From: Bradyrhizobium sediminis
GTDB taxonomy: Bacteria > Pseudomonadota > Alphaproteobacteria > Rhizobiales > Xanthobacteraceae
DNA: 64,000 nucleotides
NCBI RefSeq assembly: GCF_018736085.1
Contig: NZ_CP076134.1
Location: 1,312,501 to 1,376,500, forward strand
Direction: 5' to 3'
Program-made: the position numbers and the translations under genes
Shown: piece by piece, positions 7,794-15,201 of the stretch
Layout: the number at the start of each line of letters is the position of its first letter
Numbering within the stretch: position 1 is the stretch's first letter
Notes under the pieces: model-generated
The model's database searches: none
What the model was told of the DNA's origin: nothing
The model's input: the letters and a program-made list of their open reading frames with translations, nothing else

Positions 7794-9046
7794 ACATCTC
7801 AGCAAAACCCGACGTCGCCGGACCGCTTCTTGCGCTCTGGCGCGACCGGCCAGACGAAGTTCGTAAGCTCAGCCTCCGGCAGATTGTCAATTTGGCTGGA
7901 GATGGCCGGGTGCTCGACAGTACCGCCTGCTCAACTGAGTTGCGCACCTTATTGTCCGAGGTGGAGGCAGACGATCTGGAGCGCTTTGTCGCGGAGTGTC
8001 TTGAACGGGAGCCCGGAGGAATCGCTCGAAAGGGATTTCCAGACAGCGGTTTCGTTCTTCAGGACGTCGTGAATGAGATTGGCCGACGGCTTGATTTCAG
8101 CGTTGTCAACGGACTCTACCAAGGACGCAGGGGCGCGACCGGCTATGACGGAATCTGGCAGGACGGGGCCGGAACTGACCTAGTCATTGAGGTGAAGACA
8201 ACGGACACCTACACTATTGCACTCGACCAGGTGGAGCGTTATCGACACGAATTGATCGAAGCTGGCCGTATTGCCGAATCTAGCACCGTCCTGTTCGTCG
8301 TGGGACGGGACGAGACAGGTGCGCTTGAAGCGCAAATCCGCGGGTCCAAACACGCCTGGACGATGCGTATGATTGGTGCCGCCAGTTTGGTTCGACTACT
8401 TCAAGTCAAGGTCAATGCGGAATCCTTGACTGTAGTGACCAGAATAAAATCATTGCTTCGGCCGATCGAGTATACCCGCATCGATGGCATTGTTGATCTC
8501 ATGTTCGAAGTGAGAGCGGATACAGATGAACCAGTGCCGATAGATGAATCTATCGTAACAGAAGCCGCAAAGTCGGAATTGGAGGCGCCGACTCGCGAAC
8601 CCTCATCGCCGCCAAGCGCAGGCATTGAAGACGCCCGACAGATTGCCGCCGGCAGGTTGTCCGAGAAGCTCGGGATACGTCTAACGCGCAGGCGAAGATC
8701 CTTATTCGAATCTGCGGACGACAAGGTTCGCGCAGTCATCTCTGTATCGAAGAGGTATGATCGCGATTACCAATCTTACTGGTACGGCTACTATGATAGC
8801 CAGCGCGCATACTTAAGTGAGGCTAGCGACGGCTATCTCGTGTTGAGCGCGCTGGATACAGGACGTGTTTGGGCCGTGCCTTTCGGCGTTGTCGAATCGT
8901 TGATTCCTTCTATGAACTCTACGAGCCGTCCGGAGGGACAAGTCTATTGGCATATCTTGACCAAGCTCGTCGGGGACGATTGCGTTCTGGTAGCAGGCGA
9001 CAAGCAAACCTCGCTGCAACCCTACGCTATTGATGTGAACAAATAG
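7790..9046 (+). CDS. Putative PD-(D/E)xK restriction endonuclease
   Basis: 418 residues, no close family recognised. The N-terminal third contains a nuclease core: GYDGIWQDG followed by TDLVIEVKTTDTY, giving Asp120, Glu134 and Lys136 in PD-(D/E)xK spacing. A variable linker around residues 250-285 (rich in P, S and E) leads to a C-terminal domain with many aromatic residues (YDRDYQSYWYGYYDSQRAYL) that may read DNA. It is translationally coupled to the XRE controller and lies next to the tRNA. I take it as the cognate nuclease of the methyltransferase, or a separate modification-dependent nuclease. The specificity cannot be read from sequence. Confidence 0.7.
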   Translation: MNISAKPDVAGPLLALWRDRPDEVRKLSLRQIVNLAGDGRVLDSTACSTELRTLLSEVEADDLERFVAECLEREPGGIARKGFPDSGFVLQDVVNEIGRRLDFSVVNGLYQGRRGATGYDGIWQDGAGTDLVIEVKTTDTYTIALDQVERYRHELIEAGRIAESSTVLFVVGRDETGALEAQIRGSKHAWTMRMIGAASLVRLLQVKVNAESLTVVTRIKSLLRPIEYTRIDGIVDLMFEVRADTDEPVPIDESIVTEAAKSELEAPTREPSSPPSAGIEDARQIAAGRLSEKLGIRLTRRRRSLFESADDKVRAVISVSKRYDRDYQSYWYGYYDSQRAYLSEASDGYLVLSALDTGRVWAVPFGVVESLIPSMNSTSRPEGQVYWHILTKLVGDDCVLVAGDKQTSLQPYAIDVNK

Positions 9047-9122
9047 GCATCGTTTCTGTGGCGGTAGCTGAGGCGGTTCGAAAAAAGCTGCTTTGACTGA
9101 TGCCGCAAAGGCCTGATTTCTT

Positions 9123-9198
9123 TGGTGGGCCCGGCAGGACTCGAACCTGCAACCAGACCGTTATGAGCGGCCGGCTCTAACCATTGAGCTACAGGCCC
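9123..9198 (-). tRNA. tRNA-Ile2 (anticodon CAU, lysidine type)
   Basis: A full cloverleaf on the minus strand: acceptor GGGCCTG pairs with CGGGCCC, D-stem GCTC/GAGC, anticodon stem GGCCG/CGGTC around loop CTCATAA, T-arm GCAGG-TTCGAGT-CCTGC, discriminator A and encoded CCA. The CAU anticodon with an acceptor unlike initiator or elongator Met tRNAs, and a body like E. coli ileX, points to the AUA-reading isoleucine tRNA whose C34 becomes lysidine. Its 3' end faces the island, marking the probable att site. Confidence 0.88.
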
Positions 9199-9381
9199 CG
9201 CCGCAGGAGTGCCGCCGCGGGCGGCACGCAACGGTGCCGCCACCGTTTACAGGGGCGGCGGCGATCCGGCAATGCCGGGTTGGATGGGCAGCTTTCCGCG
9301 AGATCCGGGTGGCGAAGTAAGGGGCGAATAGCGAATGGCGAGCAGCGAATCGGGGAACTTCCTGCTCGCCGCTCGCCTACC
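9199..9381. other. Intergenic region with inverted repeat
   Basis: Non-coding between the tRNA and the solute-binding protein gene. It contains an inverted repeat (GGCGAGCAG at 9337-9345 and CTGCTCGCC at 9362-9370) just past the end of the leftward gene. This could end that transcript, although no T-run follows. Nothing else is seen. Confidence 0.4.
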
Positions 9382-10596
9382 TCACTTCTTCACCAGCGAA
9401 CAGGCCGGATCGGGCGGGCCGAACGCTTCCTGTCCGGAGATCTTCGCCAGGATCTTGTAGTAGTCCCACGGATATTTCGACTCTTCCGGCTTCTTGACCT
9501 CGACCAGCATGAGGTCGTGAACCATCAGATTGTCCTCGCGCAGCTTGCCGTTGCGGGAAAAGAAATCCTCGATCGGCTTCTCGCGCATCTTCGCCGCCAC
9601 CTTGAGCGGTTCGTCGGTGCCGCTCTCCTTGATGGCGTTGAGGTAATACATCACGGATGAATAGACGCCGGCCTGCCACATCGTCGGCATCCGGTTCATC
9701 TTGGCGAAGTAGCGCTTCGACCATTCGCGGGTCTTGTCGTCCATGTCCCAGTAGAACGACGTCGTCAGCAACAGGCCCTGCGCCGCCGGCAGGCCGAGCG
9801 AATGGATGTCGGTGATCAGCGCCAGCAAGGCCGCCATCTGCTGGCCGCCCTTGAAGACGCCGAACTCGGCGCCGGTCTTGATCTCGTTCATGTTGTTCGG
9901 CGGCCCGCCGGCGATGCCGATGATCTTGGCTTTCGAGGCCTGGGCCTGCAGCACGAAGGACGACAGGTCCGGCGTCGCCAGCGGCGGGCGCACCGATCCC
10001 AGCACCTTGCCGCCGCTCTTGGTGACGACGCTGGCGGCGTCACGCTCCAGCGAATGCCCGAACGCGTAGTCGTCGGTGATAAAGAACCAGCTGTCGCCGC
10101 CGCGCTTCACCACCGCCTGCGCGGTGCCGACCGCGAGCGCACGGGTGTCGAACACCCACTGCATCGCATAGGGCGAGCAGAATTTGCCGTGGAAGTCGGC
10201 GGTGCCGGTGGAGTGAACGATCAGCAGCTTCTTCTTTTCGGTGGCGATGTTCTGCACCGCCAGCCCCACCGCCGACACCGGCACGTCCACGATCAGGTCG
10301 ACCTGGTCGACATCGTACCAGCGCCGCGCAATGGCGCCGCCGATATCCGGCTTGAGCTGATGGTCGCCGACGATCACGCTGATCGGCTTGCCCAGCACCT
10401 TGCCGCCGAAATCATCCACCGCCATCTGCGCCGCGGTCACCGAGCCCTGGCCGGTCGGCGTCGATGCCGGTCCGTTCATGTCGGTGAGCACGCCGATCTT
10501 GACCACGTCGTCCGACACCTGCGCCACCGCCGGTGCCGATGACAGCACCACGGTCGCGAATGCGCCGAGCATGGATATTGTTCTGGCTGAAATCAC
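9382..10596 (-). CDS. ABC transporter substrate-binding protein (branched-chain amino acid type)
   Basis: A periplasmic type-I binding protein of the LivJ/HAAT class. The GTG at 10596 is chosen because GGGAGGA lies 6 bp upstream and it places a clean signal peptide (ISMLGAFATVVLSSAPAVAQ) at the N-terminus; earlier ATGs would put it inside the protein. The mature part starts DDVVKIGVLTDMNGP and contains WFFITDDYAFGHSLERDA and GQQMAALLALITDIHSLGL, typical of the family. Length is 404 aa. No permease or ATPase gene is adjacent, so the transporter partners must be elsewhere. The ligand is unknown. Confidence 0.88.
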   Translation of the reverse strand: MISARTISMLGAFATVVLSSAPAVAQVSDDVVKIGVLTDMNGPASTPTGQGSVTAAQMAVDDFGGKVLGKPISVIVGDHQLKPDIGGAIARRWYDVDQVDLIVDVPVSAVGLAVQNIATEKKKLLIVHSTGTADFHGKFCSPYAMQWVFDTRALAVGTAQAVVKRGGDSWFFITDDYAFGHSLERDAASVVTKSGGKVLGSVRPPLATPDLSSFVLQAQASKAKIIGIAGGPPNNMNEIKTGAEFGVFKGGQQMAALLALITDIHSLGLPAAQGLLLTTSFYWDMDDKTREWSKRYFAKMNRMPTMWQAGVYSSVMYYLNAIKESGTDEPLKVAAKMREKPIEDFFSRNGKLREDNLMVHDLMLVEVKKPEESKYPWDYYKILAKISGQEAFGPPDPACSLVKK

Positions 10597-10708
10597 TCTG
10601 GTCCTCCCATGACCGTTCGGCGCGTTGGCCGTCATTGCTTGTTTCGGCGCTCGATAGCGCCAATTGGTCGCAATTGCAACTATTGGAAGGTCCGCGTCGA
10701 CCAGCAGT

Positions 10709-11584
10709 TCAGGCGGCGAAGCGAATTTGGCCCGCGGGAGCAGGGTCATATCCGCCGAGTTCCGCGGCCCGCTGCTTCAGCCCCTTTTGCCTGATGAAAT
10801 CGATCAGCGCCTGAATCGAGGGGCGGAAATAGCTGCGTTGCCGCATCAGGAGGTCGAAATTCTCCCAGAGCAGCGGGACGAAATCGAGACCCGCCGATTT
10901 CGCCGCGGCGCGGGTGGCAACGCCGCAGTCGGCCCTGCCGGCGCGGATCGCGGCCGCGAGATCGGGGCCGGTGAGACATGGCGGCTCGAGCCGGCGCAGG
11001 TCCTTGAGGCTGGCGCCGGCGCGCGTCAGCAGCACGTCGAGCAGCATCTGCGCGCCCGCGCCGGGCTGCCGGACGGCCATCTGCGCGCCCGCGGCAACAA
11101 CGTCCGTCAGGCTGTGCAGTTGTTTGGGATTACCTGATGGAACCAGCAGGCCCTGTTCGCGCCGCGCCAGTCCGACCAGCACGGCATCGTGCAGCCCCGG
11201 CATTGCGCGCACTGCCGCGACATTGGCGTCTTCGACCGTAACGTCATCGCTGTGGAAATGCACCGCCGCGGCGATCACCTCGCCGCGCTGCAGGCGATCG
11301 ACGCCGCGCGCGGTGCCCTCGGTGAGCGACGCCAGACCGGAGCCGGATTCGCGCAAGGTCCATCCCAGCAGATCGTCCTGGCTGCCGCCGACAATGGGCG
11401 GCGGGTCCGCGGCGATCATGCCGGCGGGACGTGCCAGTCCCGCAAGCACCCAGAGATCCAGCTCCTGGCGCGGAAACAGCCACTTGCCGGTCACCTTGCT
11501 GCAGGGGATCGCGCCCGAAGTCACGAGTTCGTAAAGCTTGCGCTCTCCGAGCCGGACATAGTCGGCGGCCTCGCTGGTGGTCAA
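10709..11584 (-). CDS. HTH plus PBP-like regulator of tungstate/molybdate genes
   Basis: Two domains. An excisionase-type helix-turn-helix comes first (TSEAADYVRLGERKLYELVT, then WLFPRQELDLWVL), followed by a periplasmic-binding-like effector domain of about 210 residues. The same kind of PBP-like domain is fused to MoeA at 15202. The gene is divergent from the tungstate transporter operon, so it probably senses oxyanion or cofactor status and controls that operon. No ATG begins the domain. I place the start at TTG 11584, preceded by AGGA; ATA or other codons a few residues upstream cannot be excluded. About 291 residues. Confidence 0.78.
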   Translation of the reverse strand: MTTSEAADYVRLGERKLYELVTSGAIPCSKVTGKWLFPRQELDLWVLAGLARPAGMIAADPPPIVGGSQDDLLGWTLRESGSGLASLTEGTARGVDRLQRGEVIAAAVHFHSDDVTVEDANVAAVRAMPGLHDAVLVGLARREQGLLVPSGNPKQLHSLTDVVAAGAQMAVRQPGAGAQMLLDVLLTRAGASLKDLRRLEPPCLTGPDLAAAIRAGRADCGVATRAAAKSAGLDFVPLLWENFDLLMRQRSYFRPSIQALIDFIRQKGLKQRAAELGGYDPAPAGQIRFAA

Positions 11585-11602
11585 GAACTCTATCCTGCAT
11601 TT

Positions 11603-11612
11603 ATATGCATAT
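11603..11612. promoter_or_regulatory. Possible operator between regulator and tupB
   Basis: A perfect palindrome, ATATGCATAT, in the AT-rich gap between the divergent regulator and tup operon. A TTGACA hexamer follows at 11633-11638. Its position would allow control of both directions. Only the symmetry and place support this. Confidence 0.35.
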
Positions 11613-11678
11613 TTCTGCTTTTGCTCAATAAGTTGACATAAGCGGAATTGATGCGGAACAAGGCGGGTGGAGGGAGCG

Positions 11679-12371
11679 ATGTCCGACCAGCTGAGCGCCT
11701 GGGAACTGATCCTGAACGGCGATGCCGCGCTGTTCGCGATCGTGAGGCTTTCGCTTGCCGTCAGCCTGTCCGCGGTGGCGCTGGCCGCTCTCGTCGGCAT
11801 GCCGCTCGGCGCGCTGCTCGCCCTGAGCCGCTTTCCCGGACGATCCGTCCTGGTGGTGCTGCTCAATGCGCTGATGGGGTTGCCGCCGGTCGTGGTCGGG
11901 CTCGCGGTTTACCTGCTGCTGTCGCGCTCCGGGCCGCTCGGGGCGATGGGCATCCTGTTCACGCCAACCGCCATGATCATCGCCCAGACCATCCTGATCG
12001 TGCCGATCATCGCGGCGCTGGCGCGCCAGACCATCGAGGATCTCTGGGTCGAGTATCGCGACGAGTTGACGGCGATGGACGTCAGCCCTGTGGGGCGCAT
12101 GATGACCTTGTTGTGGGATGCGCGATTCAGCCTGCTCACGGCGCTGCTGGCGGGTTTCGGCCGGGCCGCCGCCGAAGTCGGCGCGGTGATGATCGTCGGC
12201 GGCAATATCGATGGCTTTACCCGCACCATGACCACGGCGGTGGCGTTGGAGACTTCCAAGGGCAATCTGCCGCTGGCGATGGGACTGGGGCTCGTTCTGG
12301 TCGCCATCGTTCTGGCGATCAACGCCGCCGCTTGGGGAACGCGCGTCTGGTCGGAACGGCAGGTGGGCTGA
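11679..12371 (+). CDS. tupB: Tungstate ABC transporter permease
   Basis: Inner-membrane channel subunit, 230 aa, with about five or six hydrophobic helices and the binding-protein-dependent transport loop near AAAEVGAVMIVGGNIDGFTR (EAA-like motif that docks the ATPase). The ATG at 11679 is chosen because GGAGGGAG precedes it. It is followed by the ATPase gene after 2 bp and then the binding protein, giving the order B-C-A common in alphaproteobacteria. The substrate is assigned from the neighbouring TupA. Confidence 0.88.
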   Translation: MSDQLSAWELILNGDAALFAIVRLSLAVSLSAVALAALVGMPLGALLALSRFPGRSVLVVLLNALMGLPPVVVGLAVYLLLSRSGPLGAMGILFTPTAMIIAQTILIVPIIAALARQTIEDLWVEYRDELTAMDVSPVGRMMTLLWDARFSLLTALLAGFGRAAAEVGAVMIVGGNIDGFTRTMTTAVALETSKGNLPLAMGLGLVLVAIVLAINAAAWGTRVWSERQVG

Positions 12372-12373
12372 CG

Positions 12374-13096
12374 ATGCGCGCACCCTCCAGCGATCTTCCC
12401 CTCGTGCTCGATGGCGTCACGCTGCAGGCGGGCGCGACCGTCATCCTCGACCGGTTGAATCTCGCGATCACGCCGGGCGCGCCGACGCTGATCGTCGGGC
12501 CGAACGGCTCGGGCAAGAGCACCCTGCTGCGGATCTGTATGGGGCTGGCGGCGCCGTCGGCAGGCCGCGTCACCTGGGGCGGCCGGACCGACAGCAAACC
12601 GGTGCGGCGCGCCATCCTGTTTCAACGTCCGATCATGCTGCGCAGAACCACTGCGGCCAATGTCGCCTATGCGCTGGCGCAGGCCGGCGCGCCACGCAGG
12701 GAACGCGCGGCGCGTGTCGCGGCATTGCTGGAACGCGTTGGGCTCGCCGATCTGGCGCAACGCCCGGCGCGGCGGCTCTCCGGCGGCGAACAGCAGCGGC
12801 TGGCGCTGGCCCGCGCCCTGGCGCGCGATCCCGAAATCCTGCTGCTCGACGAGCCCACCGCCAGCCTCGATCCGGCGGCGACGCGCGGCGTCGAGGAGAT
12901 CGTGCTGATGGCGGCGCAATCCGGCATCAAGATCGTGATGGCGTCGCACGATCTCGGCCAGGTGCGCCGGCTCGCCGGCGAGGTGATTTTCATGGTTCGC
13001 GGCGCGCTGTGCGAGCGCGGCCCTGCCGCGGACTTTCTCGACCACCCGACGACGCAGGAGGCCGCCGCATTCCTGCGCGGCGATCTCGTGATCTGA
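12374..13096 (+). CDS. tupC: Tungstate ABC transporter ATP-binding protein
   Basis: Cytoplasmic ATPase, 240 aa. Walker A is GPNGSGKST, the Q-loop is LFQRPIML, the signature is LSGGEQQRLALARAL, Walker B is ILLLDEPTASLD, and the H-loop is VMASHDLGQ. The ATG at 12374 follows the tupB stop by 2 bp; the same frame stays open far upstream without coding character, so the nearer start is used. It lacks the C-terminal MOP domain of ModC, as expected for a Tup-type ATPase. Confidence 0.9.
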   Translation: MRAPSSDLPLVLDGVTLQAGATVILDRLNLAITPGAPTLIVGPNGSGKSTLLRICMGLAAPSAGRVTWGGRTDSKPVRRAILFQRPIMLRRTTAANVAYALAQAGAPRRERAARVAALLERVGLADLAQRPARRLSGGEQQRLALARALARDPEILLLDEPTASLDPAATRGVEEIVLMAAQSGIKIVMASHDLGQVRRLAGEVIFMVRGALCERGPAADFLDHPTTQEAAAFLRGDLVI

Positions 13097-13118
13097 TTTT
13101 CCGCAACAGGAGTTCCCG

Positions 13119-13955
13119 ATGACGTTTCGCTTTTCCTCATTCGCCTCGGCCATCTTGCTCGGCACGCTCGCCAGTCTCGCGCCGGCACAGGCGCAGGATC
13201 GCTCGATCGTGGTGGCCTCGACCACGTCGACGCAGGATTCCGGGCTGTTCGGCCATCTCCTGCCGATCTTCAAGGCCAAGTCCGGCATCGAGGTGAAGGT
13301 GATCGCGCAGGGCACCGGCCAGGCGCTCGACACCGCGCGGCGCGGCGATGCCGACGTGGTGTTCGTCCACGCCAAATCGCAGGAGGAGAAATTCATCGCC
13401 GACGGTTTCGGCGTGAAGCGATTTGATGTGATGTACAACGACTTCGTGCTGATCGGCCCGAAGAGCGATCCGGCGGGAATCAAAGGCACCAAGGACATCG
13501 TTGCAGGGCTGAAGGCGATCCAGGCCAAGAGCGCGCCGTTCGTTTCGCGCGGCGATAGATCCGGCACCCACTCCGCCGAACTCGCGCTCTGGAAACAGGC
13601 CGGTATCGATATCGCGGCCAGCAAAGGCCCCTGGTATCGCGAGATCGGGCAGGGCATGGGCCCGGCGCTCAATACCGCCGGCGCCATGAACGGCTATGTG
13701 CTGTCCGACCGCGGCACCTGGATCTCGTTCAGGAACCGCGGCGAGCTCGAGATCGCGGTCGAAGGCGACAGGCGGCTGTTCAACCAATATGGCGTCATGC
13801 TGGTGAACCCCGAAAAATTTTCCTCGGTAAAGAAGGAATTCGGCCAGGCCTTCGTCGATTGGCTGGTCTCGGCCGAAGGCCAGGCCGCGATCGCGGCCTA
13901 CAAGATCGACGGCCAGCAACTGTTCTTCTCCAATGCGGAGAAGAAGGGGAGCTGA
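13119..13955 (+). CDS. tupA: Tungstate-binding periplasmic protein
   Basis: 278 aa with a signal peptide (ILLGTLASLAPAQAQ). The mature N-terminus carries VVASTTSTQDSGLFGHLLP; the TTS-type anion-binding motif is the hallmark of TupA/WtpA-like tungstate binders as opposed to ModA. Further conserved stretches are IAQGTGQALDTARRGDADVV and FVSRGDRSGTHSAELALW. It ends the tupBCA operon with AGGAG before the ATG. High-affinity tungstate uptake fits the nearby formate dehydrogenase and MoeA paralogues. Whether it also binds molybdate cannot be judged from sequence. Confidence 0.9.
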   Translation: MTFRFSSFASAILLGTLASLAPAQAQDRSIVVASTTSTQDSGLFGHLLPIFKAKSGIEVKVIAQGTGQALDTARRGDADVVFVHAKSQEEKFIADGFGVKRFDVMYNDFVLIGPKSDPAGIKGTKDIVAGLKAIQAKSAPFVSRGDRSGTHSAELALWKQAGIDIAASKGPWYREIGQGMGPALNTAGAMNGYVLSDRGTWISFRNRGELEIAVEGDRRLFNQYGVMLVNPEKFSSVKKEFGQAFVDWLVSAEGQAAIAAYKIDGQQLFFSNAEKKGS

Positions 13956-13981
13956 GCGCAACAGTGAGCCGAATCCATCAT

Positions 13982-14007
13982 GTCGTCCCGGCGAACGCCG
14001 GGACGAC
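13982..14007. repeat. Palindromic intergenic repeat (short form)
   Basis: Twelve-base arms GTCGTCCCGGCG and CGCCGGGACGAC with an AA loop, just after tupA. The same hairpin type recurs at 17179, 28743 and 39805. As an RNA it could act as a transcript end, although no T-run follows. Confidence 0.7.
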
Positions 14008-14063
14008 GCAAGTTTGGTGAGCGATGGTTGCCAAGGTGGCGATGAGTGGTCCACCATCGCCTG

Positions 14064-15188
14064 ATGATACCGACCCAGCGCCTGCCGGCCTCGCTCACTC
14101 CGCTCGACGTCGCGCTCGCGGCGCTACTCGATGGCCTTGCGCCGGTTGCGCCTGTCGATCTTCCGCTCGCCGATGCGCTCGGCTGTATCGCCGCGGACAT
14201 GCCGCCGCTGCAAGCGCAGCCGCCGCACGACATCGCAGCCGGCGACGGCTGGGCCTTGCGCGCCCGCGATCTCGTCGGCGCGTCCTCCTATTCGCCATTG
14301 CCGCTCGCGACGCCGCCGGTCTGGGTCGAAGCCGGCGATTCTCTGCCTGAGGCTTGCGACTGTGTGCTCGATTCCGACTCGGTAGATCAGGCGGGACCGC
14401 TCGTTCAGGTGCTTTCGGAGGCGATACCGGGGCAGGGGGTGCGCAGGGCGGGCAGCGACATCGCCGCAGGAAGCGCCGTCGCCGAGGCCGGGCGGCGCGT
14501 GCTGCCGCGCGATCTCCTGATCGCGCGCGCCGCCGGGATGGAGAAGTTGAGGGTGCGGCGGCCTCGCCTGCGCGTCGTCGATGTTCCCGCGACAGGCCGG
14601 TCCGTGACGGCGCAACTGATCGCGGAGAGCGCCCGCAAGGCCGGCGCCGATGTCGTCTCCGTCGAGGCCGCGGGACGCGACGCGGGGTCGATTGCCAAAG
14701 CGCTCGACGCCGCCGAGGCAGGCTGCGATCTGCTGCTGACGACAGGCGGCAGCGGCGTCGGCCGCACCGATGCGACCGTGACGGCGCTGGCGCAGCGCGG
14801 GAAACTCATCGCGCACGGCATCGCCCTGCAGCCCGGCCGCACCTCCGCCGTCGGCCGGATCGGCCAAACGCCGGTCGTTGCGCTGCCCGGTGCGCCGGAC
14901 CAGGCGTTCGCGGCGTGGTGGACGCTGGGGCTTCCCGTGCTGGATCGGCTGTCGGGGCGGCGGCCGCGCAAGACGTTCAATTTGCCGCTGGCGCGCAAGA
15001 TCGCCTCCGGCGTCGGCATCGCCGAAATCGTGCTGCTAAGGCGAGAGCAGGGCGTCTGGGTGACGCTGGCGGCGGGCGATCTGTCGCTCGATGCCATCGC
15101 CCGCGCCGAAGCCTGGCTCGCGGTGCCCGGCGGCGCCGAAGGTTTTGCTGCGGGCGCGCCGGTCGATGCTTATATGCTGCGGGAATGA
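14064..15188 (+). CDS. Divergent MoeA-like molybdopterin-binding protein
   Basis: 374 residues with MoeA-like layout but altered motifs. The substrate-domain motif reads AAGDGWAL (the usual form is xxDGYAV). The MogA-like domain has LLTTGGSGVGRTDATVTALA in place of SGGxSxG.D, and the otherwise conserved TGDEL segment is replaced by PATGRSV. MoeA inserts Mo or W into adenylylated molybdopterin, and the changed acidic residues suggest a specialised or non-catalytic role. It is followed after 13 bp by the MoeA-PBP fusion, so the two probably act together. ATG 14064 is used because GTG 14046 adds unconserved residues. Confidence 0.75.
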   Translation: MIPTQRLPASLTPLDVALAALLDGLAPVAPVDLPLADALGCIAADMPPLQAQPPHDIAAGDGWALRARDLVGASSYSPLPLATPPVWVEAGDSLPEACDCVLDSDSVDQAGPLVQVLSEAIPGQGVRRAGSDIAAGSAVAEAGRRVLPRDLLIARAAGMEKLRVRRPRLRVVDVPATGRSVTAQLIAESARKAGADVVSVEAAGRDAGSIAKALDAAEAGCDLLLTTGGSGVGRTDATVTALAQRGKLIAHGIALQPGRTSAVGRIGQTPVVALPGAPDQAFAAWWTLGLPVLDRLSGRRPRKTFNLPLARKIASGVGIAEIVLLRREQGVWVTLAAGDLSLDAIARAEAWLAVPGGAEGFAAGAPVDAYMLRE

Positions 15189-15201
15189 TAAGAGCCCCAG
15201 T

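Larger units (their letters stand above)
1..9122. mobile_element. End of a tRNA-associated genomic island/ICE
   Basis: This block runs from the window edge to the 3' end of a tRNA-Ile2 gene. It differs from everything to its right: lower GC, weaker codon bias, a replication-initiator-like gene and a dense restriction/defence cluster. Integration into the 3' end of a tRNA gene is the usual arrangement for tyrosine-recombinase islands, and here the tRNA 3' end points into the block. No integrase is visible; it and the second att copy should lie to the left, outside the window. The boundary is inferred from context, because no direct repeat of the tRNA end is seen inside the window. Confidence 0.6.

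Noticed and set aside
9123..9198. Initiator or elongator tRNA-Met
   Set aside because: The anticodon is CAU, but the acceptor and anticodon stems resemble the lysidine isoleucine tRNA and differ from Met tRNAs.
9337..9370. Strong intrinsic terminator
   Set aside because: The inverted repeat lacks a T-run, so it is recorded only as a weak possibility.
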